Below the pieces are notes generated by a model. That model did not search any database, was not told the DNA's origin, and saw only the letters and a list, made by a program, of their open reading frames with translations. A program made the translations under genes and the position numbers. From Uranotaenia lowii (Eukaryota; Arthropoda; Insecta; Diptera; Culicidae), in assembly GCF_029784155.1 (NCBI RefSeq), contig NC_073692.1, positions 422,412,304 through 422,476,303 of the forward strand: 64,000 nucleotides of DNA. Reading direction: 5' to 3'. Below, piece after piece: positions 35,541-47,622 of this stretch. The number at the start of each line of letters is the position of its first letter. Position 1 is the stretch's first letter.

Positions 35541-35964
35541 CGAGTGTTACAAAGTAACTTATTTATTTTATGTTCCCGCGAAGACCCTCCGGTGCAAAGG
35601 GCCGTAGTAAAAAACCTCTACTGTTGACGATCCGGAGCCAGCTTCATCACTTGGTCCCAGTCAAGACTCTCGTCGACAGTTCGTCCTTCGATATCCCTCT
35701 GGATTCCTTTCAAGTGCCTCTCTGCAAATCTCGTTCTCATCTCTTTGCATCGTGTACCCAATCCATCTCCACTTACGCTCCCGAATCTCGATTTCTAGCC
35801 CCTTTGCGATGTAGTTCCTCATTTGGGATCCAATTGCCAGGCCACCAAGCGCGGATGATACTCCGCAGGCAGCGAGTCACAAATACTTGCAGTTTTCGCG
35901 TCGTCACCACATATGTGCATCAAGTTTCACACCCGAACAGCAATCAGAACGGTGACCAACATCT
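35541..35964 (-). pseudogene. Truncated, broken C-terminus of a non-LTR retrotransposon ORF2
   Basis: The minus strand encodes, across frameshifts and stops, a familiar C-terminal region of insect non-LTR retrotransposon ORF2. Pieces are KLQVFVTRCLRSIIRAWWPG, IEIRERKWRWIGYTMQR, ENEICREALERNPEGYRR and, in another frame, VDESLDWDQVMKLAPDRQQ then a stop and FFTTALCTGGSSREHK. The last part is clearly the same family as 47,436-47,611. Reverse transcriptase and endonuclease domains are absent, as expected for a 5'-truncated copy. TTAAATAAG at 35,532-35,540 and 35,965-35,973 may be the target-site duplication. The exact clade cannot be set from this fragment. Confidence 0.8.
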
Positions 35965-35974
35965 TTTAAATAAG

Positions 35975-37369
35975 TCTTGGTGAATCTCGTTTTTAAGCTT
36001 TTTTTCCTCAGATTTAAGCATTTTTGCCTTGAGAGCATAGGAGATGAAACCTCAAATCTGAAGAAAAAAGCTTAAATCTGTCAAAAAGGCGAAATCTGAT
36101 AGATGTGCTCCACGCGGTTTGTATATATTTGCCGGGATGTGACAGCAATACGTTTGACGTTTGAGTTGAAGATTTGAATTTTCCGGATGTTCCGGAGACT
36201 CGCAATCGCAAATCGGGCCTTTCTGATCAGGGTTTCGATGTCATTTCTGGTATTTATTTAGTTACTTGCTGATCCCTTTCGAACTCCGTTTCGCTTTCAG
36301 TTTGGAGTATGTCATGAACAGTTTGAATAATAGGGATCGCAGCAAGCCGTGCTCGAGAACGGTCGTGTTTTTTCCAACGTCGCGTTTTCTCGTTTGTATT
36401 TTCGCGAATATCAATTTTGATTAATTTTAGGTATTTGGAGATTTCTGTTTAGAAAGATACATATTACAAGTGGTTGAAATGCATCCAAATAATTGAAATA
36501 GATGCTTTTTATTTCTAATTTTGGTGTTCTGTTGTGCTTGGCGAATCTTGCGTGAAGAAAATCAATCGGTGGTTATAATATAAGAAATTAAATTACCGGT
36601 CGTCGTGATTTTTATAATTGAAATCAAATAAGTTAAATTTCGGTTGGAGGGATATTGATGATCTTGTGATTGTGCATCAATCGATTAGTGTATTTCCGTT
36701 GAAATTTTTGTTCTCGTTAAATGCTCATGTAGATTTCTCCGAGTAGAAGAACGGAAATTACAAACTGGAGGTCTGAGCAACATTTACTATCGGCTCGTAT
36801 TTGCTTTTTTGAGAACTGAGTCTAGGGTAAAAGCGAACAATCAATTGGCAATTAGGCGGTTGAAACTGAGGGAACATGTTGAGAAAATGTGAATGCAACC
36901 AATTTGAAGATGATCGGAACCAGGAAAAATATGGAGATAGCACCAGCAGGAACTTTTGGAGTTTGATGAGATTGTTTCTTTTTAAAATTACTCTTTTAAC
37001 CCTTATTCGTCCCAGATTTATCCCAATTACCAATCAATCAATTGTGTTAAATTTTAGCAAAATATCATATGAAGCGTTTGGTAGGGATCTCCACGCTTCA
37101 TTCCTCCCTTGTTCCTGTATCTTTCGCGGTTTTCATCACATGGTTGGCCTGGCCGTAGTAGAATCTGCAATGCATAGTAATATGTAACAGATAATACGCT
37201 GAAAAGAAAAATTAAAAACGCAAGTCTTCCATTTTCCAGGATGCCTACATGTTTTGGTCATGTTTTTGTAAGAAGAAGAAGAAGAAGAGCAGTTTGAATA
37301 ATTATCAATTGTCAGGCATTTTCAAGACGCATTTCCGAATGCATTGTTAAGCAATCATTGAAAAAATGT
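35975..37369. other. Non-repetitive stretch, no gene assigned
   Basis: About 1.4 kb. The 103-codon plus-strand frame at 36,876-37,187 and the overlapping minus-strand frame at 36,758-37,033 show no known domain. A weak resemblance to reverse transcriptase on the minus strand near 36,290-36,380 was considered and not accepted. Confidence 0.4.
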
Positions 37370-38478
37370 GGAACACGATATATGTTCGATCACTTTTTCT
37401 GTTGTTTGACACTAAATTTGAAATCAGGAACCAATCTACCGTGCCAAAAAACCCCCGTATATGAATTTTCGTCTTGATGCGATACAAACTCACGTAATTG
37501 TTGCAAAAACAAATTTAACTGTTAATATGGAAGACCCCTTTTTTTGTCCTTTGATACAAATATTGAAATCAGAAATCAATTGACCATCCCAACCCCCGTG
37601 TATAAATTTGGAATTGATCATTGCAATCGGTGCCCTCTTTTACAGATTTTGATTTTTGAAATTTATTGCCTTTCCCTCAAAACTCCCGTGTGCAACTTTT
37701 TAAACCTATCTATGCTATGGATTCAATAACGTCCGTATCACAAAAAAAAAACAGTGAATAGTTAATATGATGAACGACCCCTGACCCAAAATTGGATAAT
37801 TGGAATCGATTGTTCGTCTTTAATAATTAAATTTTCACCTCAATCCGATATCACAAAAAAAAAAGAAAAAGGTTATATGGATGACTCCTTTTTCCGGTCC
37901 CTTAGATACAGGTTCGTTTGCACGTCATTAAAAACTCTCGTGTAACAATTTTGATCTGAATCTGAATCTAAATCGATATAGAATAACGTCAATATCGCAA
38001 AAATAGCGAACAGCTGATATGGACGATCCCCTTTGGCTGACCCCTTACACGAAATTTGATACCGGCAATCGATTGTTCGTCCCTAAAAACATCCGAGCGC
38101 AAATTTTCATCTAAATCCAATGTACACTAACGTCAATATCACAAAAATATTGAAAATTTAATATGGACGACCTCTTTTGACGACCCCTGACCCAAAATTC
38201 AATACCTGAAATCGATTTCTTATCTTTCTAAACCCCCATGTGCAAATTTTCATCACAATCCCACGAAAAATAACGTCAATAACACGAAAACAATATTTGT
38301 CTTGTATGGATGACCCCCTTCAGAAGGGGTCATCCGAAATTCTGAAAACTTTTTTCATCATTCCTGCTCCTAATGAGTATCCATGCCAAATTTCAGCTCT
38401 CTAGCTCTTAAGACGGCTGAGCCTATCGTGGACAAACAAACAAACAAACGCACAGAAATTGCTTTTTATATATATAGA
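37370..38478 (-). mobile_element. Non-autonomous Helitron-type element with internal degenerate repeats, 3' end missing
   Basis: The minus strand starts at 38,478 with TCTATATATATAAAAAGC, matching the 5' ends of the Helitrons at 49,097 and 62,721, followed by AAATTTGGCATGGATACTC-like text. The body is four or five degenerate paragraphs of about 150 bp. On the plus strand each contains AACGTCAATATCACAAAAA, a GACGACCCCTTTTGACCC-like block and GAAATCGATTGTTCGTC. No CTAG end with a hairpin is found at the low-coordinate side, so the 3' end is truncated or eroded. No Rep/helicase coding sequence. Confidence 0.7.
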
Positions 38479-38479
38479 T

Positions 38480-41400
38480 TTATTTTATTTCTAAATCAAC
38501 AGATCATATCCAAATGATATTTAAAAATTAAAAGACAAACTACAAATACATATACATACTACAAATAAATATTGTTTCCATTTCATTGCAGTATCAGATT
38601 TTGGGGGATGAGTTCTCTTTCAAGAGCTTTACTTTGGACTAAGCCTTCGATAGCCAAATCTGTAGGGAGGGAGTTTCATTCGGGATGGTGGGGAAAGTTC
38701 TCAAGTTTGGGTATTTTCGAAGTTAAGTGAAGGTAGACAAAATCTGAAAAAAAATCGAGTTTAGGAGGCATCAATAACCTGTTTCATTGAGTTGTCTTTT
38801 TAGTTTTGTAATAAGTTTTTTAAATGGAAAGACGTTTTTATTGGAAAAAAAAAACTTTTCAAATGTTGAACACTTTTTTCATCGCAATAATTTGTTTTAA
38901 TTTCCAAACAAATTTACTTAAGTTTTTAGTCCTACTGTTTAAGTTTAATGAGTTTTTTTTTTAATAAAATAGGTTGTCTTTGTGTTTCAATTCTGAAACT
39001 TTCGCGTTAGAAAAACATATATAAACCTAAGGATCCAATATCTCAATTTATATTCAGAGCTTGCAATTTTAAACTGTAAAACCTGCGCTTGAAAATGTTA
39101 AAACGTTTCACTTTTTTTCACAATGTTTAATATATTTTTTAAATTGATCATGATTTTTAAATTCATGATATGCTCGAAAAATGATTCGTTTTAGCAGCGT
39201 TAAAGCCTAAACTGCCCCAATTCGCATGTGCATTTTCATCGTGTTTGAGTTATCGATGGAAAACGCTTCCTTGTGGTCCAATTCACCTATAAAACAGGGT
39301 TTTGTTCGAAGTTTTTTCCCAAAATGTCGTGAAAAATATAACCCCTGATGTGTTCCATGTGATAAATATTCGCATATAAGTCCCATGACCAAAATACAGC
39401 GCTAGAGCATACAATTGAAATACACTGTATATAGAAAATAAAGTAAAATCAAAAATGTAATGCTAAAAACATAAAAATTGAACGTATAGTAGTAAAATTA
39501 TTCCGAAGAAATCTGTTTCTTAGTAAAAAAAAAAACATTAACAAGTAACAGGCGAACTCGACAAAAATCATTCAATTAACAACGCTTAATAGATTAGTCT
39601 TCGGTCAGACAGGATGGATCTTCCGTAGATAATTTGACAATTTAATGTCTGATATGTGGGTAGTTTGAAGTGTTGTTTCGAAAACAAAATATCCTTTTTA
39701 AATGACTTTTTTCTTTATCCACAACCATATCAATACCAATGTTTTGATTTATTTCCCAGAAATATGTTTCCGGAAGAAGTCTTCTGCTTTGTCTTGGAAT
39801 CCAGCAAACTTTTGGTCGGAACTATCCACGTATCCGTAACACACAACTAAATTGAAATCTGATAAATTCTCAGAAATTGAAGAATGTGAACAACTTTTTG
39901 GAAAAACACTGGAAAACAAATCCCACTTGACTTAAAAAAACATCGATTGAAATCAGTGTCGATTCAGGATAATTCGAAAAGTTACTTCCATCATCAAAAG
40001 GAATGGTAAAAAAATAAGAAAATATGTTAAAATAGTATTTGCTACTTGCCACCAGTACTGACAAATTGAGCACAAGAGATTCATTTGCGAATAATCTCTT
40101 TTCGAGGGTTAAGAATATTCGCATATGAGTCACATGAGTATTTTAATTTAATTTCTCCGTAAATACTAGTTAATATTAGTGCAAAAGAAAACAAAAGTAT
40201 TCTTTGAGGTATTTGCTATCCGAATGAAAATTTGAAGAGGAAGCCGCACATCCGATTGATACCGCAAGAACTTCCGACAATTAGAAGAAAAACGAGAAAT
40301 GACAACCTTAAAGCAGCGGAAAATTTATCAGTAGCTAAGTATTTTTATATCTTTTTAAACTTTGATATTCATTGTTTGTTTCCGCGTTACTTTCGGGTTC
40401 ATGACTTCTTTTTCTAGAATGTTGCATGTAAATTTTGCTACCTTATATTTTGTACGTCGAAAGATCAGTCAAAAAGATATCAATGAATTTTATTTGGGAA
40501 AAGCCTAGTTTTTTCACTAGGTGGTGGGCGGAAAATATCAAAAGTTTGTAAATTTCCTGCCTTTTCTTAGCGGTTTCCAGTATATTTTTGCATGATTTTT
40601 TTCACATATTTGGAACGTTTGGACCGTTGCCAAAAATGGACCTCAAAAGTTGCTTCAAGGCCGGACCCCAAAAATATAACACAAGGATAAAACCGCAATC
40701 CTTTTCCCGGAGAATCCTGAAAGCAGCTCGGACCGCTGTCCAGGAATTTCAATGGAGTTTTGCCTCGTCGTTTCAAGATTTGAAGTGGCATTACAGGTTC
40801 CTTTATACTCCATGGTTGTAAGTATCTACTCGGGTTAAAACAAAACATTGGTAAGCTCTTTCCATTTTATTTATTTTTTTTTTAATTCATCAATCCTATC
40901 TGTCAAGTAGGATTCCCCATCAAAACAAATAACCTTTCCCTTTCCTGTCTGAAACAGCATCTTAATATGTAGGGTCGTATGAGTTCTCTGCACCTGAAAA
41001 GTTCATTTAGCTGTTCAGACTATCCCTATATGATTACATTGACTTGCCACGGTGTGCATTGTGGTACCACACTGATTCTCAATAACATCACTTGAAATGA
41101 GTATTGAATCCAGGTATCCATTTTGGGATCATTTGTTGGGCTTGATTATTAGTTGTACCTCGTGTATCAGCCAATGCAAGATGTGTGTAGTCACCCTCTG
41201 CTATGCTATGGGACTCATATGCGTATAGGGACTGTAAAGTCGTTTTATGAATCAATCACTTCTATTGGCATGAATAGGAGCAAAGTTAATGTCTGGTCGT
41301 GTTTTTTCATACCTAGTTGAGTAACTGCTTTTGAATTTAGCCATTCACTTATTAAATGATCTTTTAGTAGCCATTTTTTTTTAACTTTTATAAAATCTAC

Positions 41401-44020
41401 AATGAAATTTCAAACCGAGTCTTTCCATCTTTTTTCAAAACATCTTTGACACAAGCTGATGAATAAAAGTATTATATGATGTAAATCAATTTTGATTATG
41501 CAAATATTCACAGTTCGAAACAGATAAGATTTCTGAAGGATCTCTTAATAAGACAAAGCAGCTCTTCTAAGTGAGAACACTTAACCGAACATAGCTGCAA
41601 AAGTTTAGTAATATCGAGCACGCTCCTCAGATCGCCACCCCATCACAAGAAGGAATCGTGTGCAATAAAAACGACTTGAGAAATTCATTGCTCCCAGCGC
41701 ACGATAAACACTCTTTTGATCATATTGCCGACCGAAAAGAAAGCAAAGAAGGAAAAGTGGGGAAAGGGAAAGGAATGCACTTGTAAGGGCAAAACTAGAA
41801 AAGTTGCAATTCGTAGTGGCAAAACTTTAATTTCCTTTTGGAAATAGTTTTTTGTCTGGCTTTTTCTCTACGAGATATTCCGACCAATCTTAACCCCATA
41901 GCAAAAGTACCCCGAAGGAAAATTCGTATGGGTGGGGTTCCATATTTGTAAGACCTCCAAACCTCCCCCAACACTTGGCAAGTGTTAAATTTCAAGTACG
42001 CGTGCACACTCTCTCAACAACTTGTTCGAAAGAAAGGTGTAAGTTTGTTACTTTTCCACCACAAAGCCCTCGATGGGTGATAAGGAGCGTGCTGCAGCTA
42101 AATGGGAAAAAATTATCGAATAGTTTTCAGCGTAGTTTCGAGCCCGGCTTTCATGTCGACGAATCAATTACCGTGCGATGAAAGGAAAGTTTCGCCCTCT
42201 CGTTCAAGATGTGAGGATTTTCGCATTCAAAGGCAGGAAATTGCAACGTCAAACGGTGATTGAAAGTTTAAGTATAGTTGGAAGTGTTCGGTCCAATCAG
42301 CGCCGTGGTCCTAATACGGTGCGGTGAATTATTTGCGTTTGAAATTGTTACTGTTTAAGTAAGAGAATTTAATTTCCTGAAAAGAGCCGTCAGCCCAAAT
42401 CCGAGTTGAGAAACTTTCAATCAAAAACGATCAAATGTTAAAAGCCAGTTTCTCAGCCAGTTGTTGTTCCTCATTTAACTGCAGGTGTACACAAAACTGC
42501 AAGAGCCTTTTGCAAGTCTCAGTTTTGCCAGGTACGGTTTCGATTGAATCATCCAATCCGCGGGCAAAAGTGGATCACTTCCGGCTGCCAATGATTGGCA
42601 GTGCTGGTGAAGTTTAGAGTGCAGAGAATAAAATCATACTGGGTACTACACGTGCATCGTTCGCTAACAACCGGTTCCGGTTTGGCTTGTGAATGCTTTT
42701 TTTTCTGACTGCGGCATGTTTTGAATCTTTGAATAAGTTGCACTTGTAAAAAGTGGTATCGGGAAAATCTTTCAACAACTGGCATAAGAATGTGTGGGCC
42801 ACAAAACTAGAAAATGTTATAATCCTTTCTAAGCTCAAAAAGAAAATAAAACTCTTGCCGTCAACTTGTGATACGACCTCATTTGTGCATTAACTGAAGG
42901 ATCGATTATTTTAGTATGCATGGATAAACTATTTTTAAATAGTTTCGAAATTCATATTCAGCTAGAAAAAAGAACAATAACAAAAAAGCTCAGTAAACAA
43001 GGAAACTGATTCTTAAAACAATTTTCATACTAATGACCATCCAACCAATTTGCAAATATAATTAATTATACAAATAACAAATCACGTTATATCTTTTGCT
43101 CAGTTTTCCGTGCTGAAAATAGAATATAGGACAACGTAATTTATTTTTTTTTCTTGAATTGCCTTGCTGATTACCAGAAATTTCCCGCTATCTTCAACAA
43201 ATTTGTCGAATAAAAAAAGCATTTCATTTGAGTGCTGAAAATATGTTTCATCTTCACATATCACGAAACCCCACAAAATTTATTTTGTATAAAATATTAT
43301 TTCTTCAAGAATGCACATCATCTTATTTAAAAATAAAAAGAAATTCTTCTTGATTAAATTTGGAGTTGAAAATAAAACATTTTTCCTCTATTCTTCAAAA
43401 TTAAAAAAGAGGGTTCATGGTTCAAACTCATGGTAGATTTCAATTCATTAAATTGATGGGCCAAGATACCAGCGCGGTTATATTAAAAACTATTCATTTG
43501 ATTGAAAAACTTTTTATTAAGTGAATAAAAGTGTCAATTTGATATTTAATGTAAAAATTTAAAAAAGAAATTATTTGTTGATTACAAAAAATACTCTTGC
43601 TTTATCATAAAACCTCTTTTTTAATATTTGCACACTTTTTTCAGCCATGTATTAATCTATTATTTTACCACAGAGGCACAACCTTTGCAAAATAATGATA
43701 TATTTTACATAATCTTTCACATTGCGCAAAAACCACTTGCACAGATTGCGATCAATTGAACTGCTCACTTTTAGTTATTTGCTCGGTGCCTACTAGTCAA
43801 GCAACAATTTTTGCCTGCCGGAGACGGATTTACTGCATAGTTTAGGGGTCTGTATTCAGTTATTCGCAAAAACCATAGTTTTTTTACCCACATTTGAGAT
43901 CAAGGCTCCCACCCCGATGCTTGTTTTGAACTTCGTGAACATCATAGAGTGGCTCCTTCCCTCCCTTAGCCAAATGGCAAAAAAAAAGTTTGAAAAAATC
44001 AACAGTTGGAGAAAAGTTTC
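38480..44020. other. Mostly non-repetitive stretch, no gene assigned
   Basis: About 5.5 kb without a defensible gene. ATTCGCATAT-AGTC-CATGA occurs at about 39,368 and 40,112, and a related inverted form GGGACTCATATGCG near 41,211, so an old element with a repeated motif may lie here. 40,570-40,830 has a 77-codon plus frame and a 93-codon minus frame overlapping it. 41,620-42,850 is less AT-rich with frames of 60-78 codons on both strands. No RNA genes seen. Confidence 0.4.
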
Positions 44021-44024
44021 CTAA

Positions 44025-44868
44025 ATCGGCCTATCGAATTAAATGCGCCTACGGCCGTTTGACGAAATGGCTGACAAGACAACATATCTAATCAAGGCAT
44101 TTTTAAGGGGAATACGCTTTGAACATAAGGCAAAAAAAAAATTATAAATTTACCAACTCAAAAAAATTTTAACATTCATAAAAGGTTTTGATACCTTTTG
44201 ATGTAATATTTTGACTTTTAAAAATGATACGTAAAGAAACTCAAAACAAAAAGTTGGTTGGTTTTTGTTTCTCATTCAAATAAACCTTAGAAGTAAAACA
44301 AATTTAAGCTTTTATGATGGTTTCATAAATAACAGGTTAAATAGAATAAATATATGATTTTTATCATTAAACTTCGAAGATAAGCTCTAATTAACACCTT
44401 TAGAGAGAATTGAAGATCTAAATACAGATTTGATAAAGTTTTTCTTATTGATGAATTGCCACCATAATATTGCAGGCCCAACTTTCGTTTCATTCTATAA
44501 AATAGAATAAAAAATAGAAATAAAAGAAATAGATTTTTATAAAACTTCAGCATTGTCGTATGAAAGTTATCTGTTTCTAGCATTTCCAATGAAGTTATAC
44601 GGAAATATTGCCAAAAAACCAGAAATTTTACCTAAAACATAGATAGGCGCATTTAGCCCACAAGATTTGAGATTCGGCAATTTTGACAACAGTTATAATA
44701 AAATCAATTTCTCAAAAATTGAAGGAGATTTCAACATAAAAATTACTCTTTTGTATAGAAAACAGATGTCTGCTCATGTGTATATAGTTTTCGTACACAT
44801 ATTCGATGAAATAATTGAATCAATCAGTATTCTGCTTAATAGGCGCATATAACCCGCTTTACCCCTTC
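44025..44868. mobile_element. Possible DNA element with GCGCCTA motifs near its ends
   Basis: The right end on the minus strand reads GGGGTAAAGCGGGTTATATG followed by CGCCTATTAAG (from 44,868). A related AATTAAATGCGCCTACGG is at about 44,037-44,054, and an inverted ATAGGCGCATTTAGCCCAC near 44,642. The motif layout resembles the elements at 341 and 5,277, but the left end is too decayed to set and no target duplication was found. Confidence 0.4.
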
Positions 44869-44869
44869 A

Positions 44870-45888
44870 TGAGTTTTTAAGTCGAGAATGAATAATTTCC
44901 GAGACGATTGGGCAAAATTATTTTTACCATATCTTTTTTAATAGTAAATATTTCATCTCAAATTAATGACGTTAGTTAAAAAATCTTTTAAAAAAATAGA
45001 CAAGATAGGTCCATTTTATAATCAACACAACGCTGCACACAAATTTTGCTAATCCGAGCTCTAGGAACCTCTCACCGAAAAGAAGTGCCCGGATACTACA
45101 TGATCAAAGCTTTACTACCACATTCTAAAATATCCCGCTTTTTCGGTTGTGTCCCACTTTTTTTTTCAAAACATCCCAATTTTTTTAACCTGTCTGGCAA
45201 GCCTTCCTTAAACACGTTGCCAAGTTTCCACGGTGCATGATTTTCTATACTTTATACTCAAAATTAACAGTGTTCATTTAATAAAACGTATCAAGACAAA
45301 ATTAAAAAATGAATTGAAAATTGCACTGATTAAAGATAAACATACGGAAAATTGTTAAACATTACCTACCCCTCCTCCTTAATATAAGACTTAATTTAAG
45401 AAAAAAAAAACATTTATTTTTTTTCTTGAAAATCTTTTTTTTTCTGAATAATAAGAAAATTTATAAAACTGCGCTTTAAAATGATTCATTCTATAAAAAT
45501 TTTAAAATCCAGAAAAACTAAATAATTTCTTTTTTTATTTTTCTCACATTAAGAACCGTGAAATATGTACAACAAGTGATTTCAGGAATTTTCTTTGTCG
45601 TATTTCAACATAAAGTAAATAAAATGTGTAGATTTCAAATTCCTGAGTTAATTGAGGTGTGGTATTCAATTCCTTAAAAAATAAAAATAAACTAAATATA
45701 ACATTTTACACTGTAGTCATTTTATGGGTAGAAAAAAGCGTAAAGTTGAAGTCGATATTGCTCAGATTTGGTTCATTCAGAAATCAGAAATTCTATTGCT
45801 TAATACTTGAATTGGTCACTCTATCAGGCTTATCAATATTAATCCATCACTATTAAATGGAATTGAATGTAAATGAACAGAACGGCAT
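44870..45888. other. AT-rich spacer, no gene seen
   Basis: About 1 kb. The 64-codon frame at 45,046-45,240 and the 65-codon frame at 45,659-45,856 show no domain. No repeat termini recognised. Confidence 0.45.
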
Positions 45889-47212
45889 GAAGCATGGATC
45901 ATCATGAATCTGGACGCACTGTTTATTATACCATTGCGCTCCTGGTTGTTGGATCTGGAATGTTTTGACAGTACTTTGTTCGGAAATGTTTCCTCTATCA
46001 GTGCTGAAAATTTCATTGCGATTCGTTTTGTTCAAAAAAAAGTTACACGTGATGGAAGCCGCGAGACGAAAATAAATTTTGGACACTCACGTCAAAAACC
46101 GACGTGGTCGGGTTAAAAAAATCGCGAAATCGTTTAAAAAGGTTAAAATCAACCGTGTGCAGCGTTCTCAAACGTTTTTGTGAGATGCATACTATCGATC
46201 GGCAGGTTCATACCAAGCGTTATAGTGGACCTAAGAATCAGAAACTGCATTTGAAGGTGTTGAGAACGATCAAGGCAAACACAGGGTAGTCAGACTACGA
46301 CATCGCCAAGAAATTCAACGTCGACCGGTACACCGTCAGAAGGATTTGTCTCCGCGAAGGAATACGATCCTATCGGGCCAGTAAGCAACCAAACCGGACA
46401 TTGAAGCAGAATTTAGTAGCCAGAGGACGTGCCCGGAAGTTATACAACAAGATTTCAACGAAGTACGACCGATGCATCCTCATGGATGACGAAACGTACG
46501 CGAAGATGGATTTTGGGCAGCTTCCTGGCCAAAAATTTTTATAAAGCCACTGCAGTAGTGCACTGCACTGGTCGGGGTGATGTCCCTGCCAAGTTCAAAT
46601 TCGTTTTTGCCGATAAATTGGCAAGAAAGTTTCTGATCTGGCAAGGTATTTGCAGCTGCGGACGAAAAACCCCGGTTTTTGTTAAAAACAAGACCATGGA
46701 CTCCGAAATGTACAAGGAGGAGTGCCTTAAAAATATATTTTTTTTTCGTACAGTAGATCTCACAAAAGACCAATAAAGTTTTCGCCAGTTTTTGGCATGC
46801 TGCCACTACAGCTAGGAGGTACTACAGTGGTATTTGGCCAACGGGTGGATTTTGTTGAAAAGGACATCAACCCACTCAACTGCCATCAATTCCGCCCTAT
46901 CGAAAAATTTTGGGCAATTGTCTAGCAGAAGATGAAGAAGAATGGTAGGACGACTCGGGAAGCAACAGAGATGAAGAGATTGTGGAACAAAATGGCCGCT
47001 GTGGTCAGTGAATAGGGTGTCCAAACTTTGATGAGTGTTTCTAGACGAAAAGTTCGAAATTTTATCAAAAATACATCGAAATATTTTTTTTCTTATTTTT
47101 CCTTTGAAGTGCAATAAAAACCCTACATTTTGATTATAAAACTTTTTTTTCGTTTACAAAGCTCCGAGATAGACCCGTTTTAACGCGTCTAGATTTGTAG
47201 TGATCCATGCTT
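45889..47212 (+). mobile_element. Degenerate mariner/Tc1-superfamily transposon, nearly full length
   Basis: The inverted ends are AGCATGGATCATCATGAATC on the left (from about 45,890) and, on the minus strand, AGCATGGATCACTACAAATC on the right (from about 47,211). Both continue into TGGACGC/TAGACGC. The outside bases are TG on the left and TA on the right, compatible with a TA duplication mutated on one side. About 1.32 kb is the usual size for this superfamily. It contains the transposase pseudogene at 46,052-47,117. Confidence 0.85.
46052..47117 (+). pseudogene. Mariner/Tc1-type transposase, broken
   Basis: A DDE/D transposase would cut and paste the element in the nucleus. The translation, read across frames, starts MEAARRK, with an N-terminal DNA-binding region (IDRQVHTKRYSGPKNQKLHL, SDYDIAKKFNVDRYTVRRIC) and then ILMDDETYAKMDFGQLPGQ, where the first catalytic Asp sits. 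It continues KFKFVFADKLARKFLIWQGI, a CHYS block and FRPIEKFWAI, with the third acidic residue. Length (about 355 codons) is normal. In-frame stops (for example near 46,287) and at least two frameshifts (between about 46,290 and 46,540) break it. The second catalytic Asp, expected before the CHYS block, is not recognisable. It is not functional. Confidence 0.88.
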
Positions 47213-47424
47213 TATTATTTTAGATTCAAAATCTCTTGATCCTCATGAAAATATAGCTTAAAAATCGTTGAATTTATTTTTTAAGAACTTTTCAAATAAC
47301 CAGCTGTAAGACCAAGCACTTTAATTATTTCAATATAAGCTCCTAACCTATTTTTCAATACGACTTCAACAAAATGAGTAAATTTTTATGCAAAACCCCC
47401 AACTATCAAGGACTTTTTGTCTTG
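47213..47424. other. Short spacer
   Basis: About 0.2 kb of AT-rich DNA between the mariner element and the LINE tail. Nothing recognised. Confidence 0.5.
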
Positions 47425-47435
47425 AGGTCGTTTTC
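47425..47435. repeat. Left target-site duplication of the LINE tail
   Basis: AGGTCGTTTTC at 47,425-47,435 is repeated exactly at 47,612-47,622. The two copies bracket the retrotransposon fragment. Confidence 0.8.
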
Positions 47436-47611
47436 GCAGGCCCAGAAACTCGTGGCGGCGAAGCCTAGCCGCTGAAATCCGAACTGTCGACGAGAATCTT
47501 GACTGGGACCAGGTGAAGACGCTGGCTCTGGATCGTCAACAGTGGAGGTCTTTTACCACGGCCCTATGCACCGGAGGATCGGCGCGGGATCATTAAGTAA
47601 GTAAGTAAGTA
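47436..47611 (+). pseudogene. 5'-truncated non-LTR retrotransposon insertion, intact ORF2 C-terminus and (TAAG)n tail
   Basis: From 47,438 the plus strand stays open for about 52 codons: RPRNSWRRSLAAEIR, then TVDENLDWDQVKTLALDRQ, then QWRSFTTALCTGGSARDH and a TAA stop at 47,594-47,596. This is the conserved C-terminal end of an insect non-LTR retrotransposon ORF2 polyprotein, whose missing upstream part would hold endonuclease and reverse transcriptase. The stop runs into a TAAGTAAGTAAG tail. An exact 11-bp duplication flanks the insert. The intact frame and perfect duplication suggest a fairly recent insertion, younger than the related fragment at 35,541-35,964. Confidence 0.88.
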
Positions 47612-47622
47612 AGGTCGTTTTC

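Noticed and set aside
36240..36420. Reverse-transcriptase-like fragment on the minus strand (LEHGLLRSLLFKLFMTYSKL)
   Set aside because: Only a short vague resemblance to the RT region before the catalytic motif; no YxDD or other RT block nearby.
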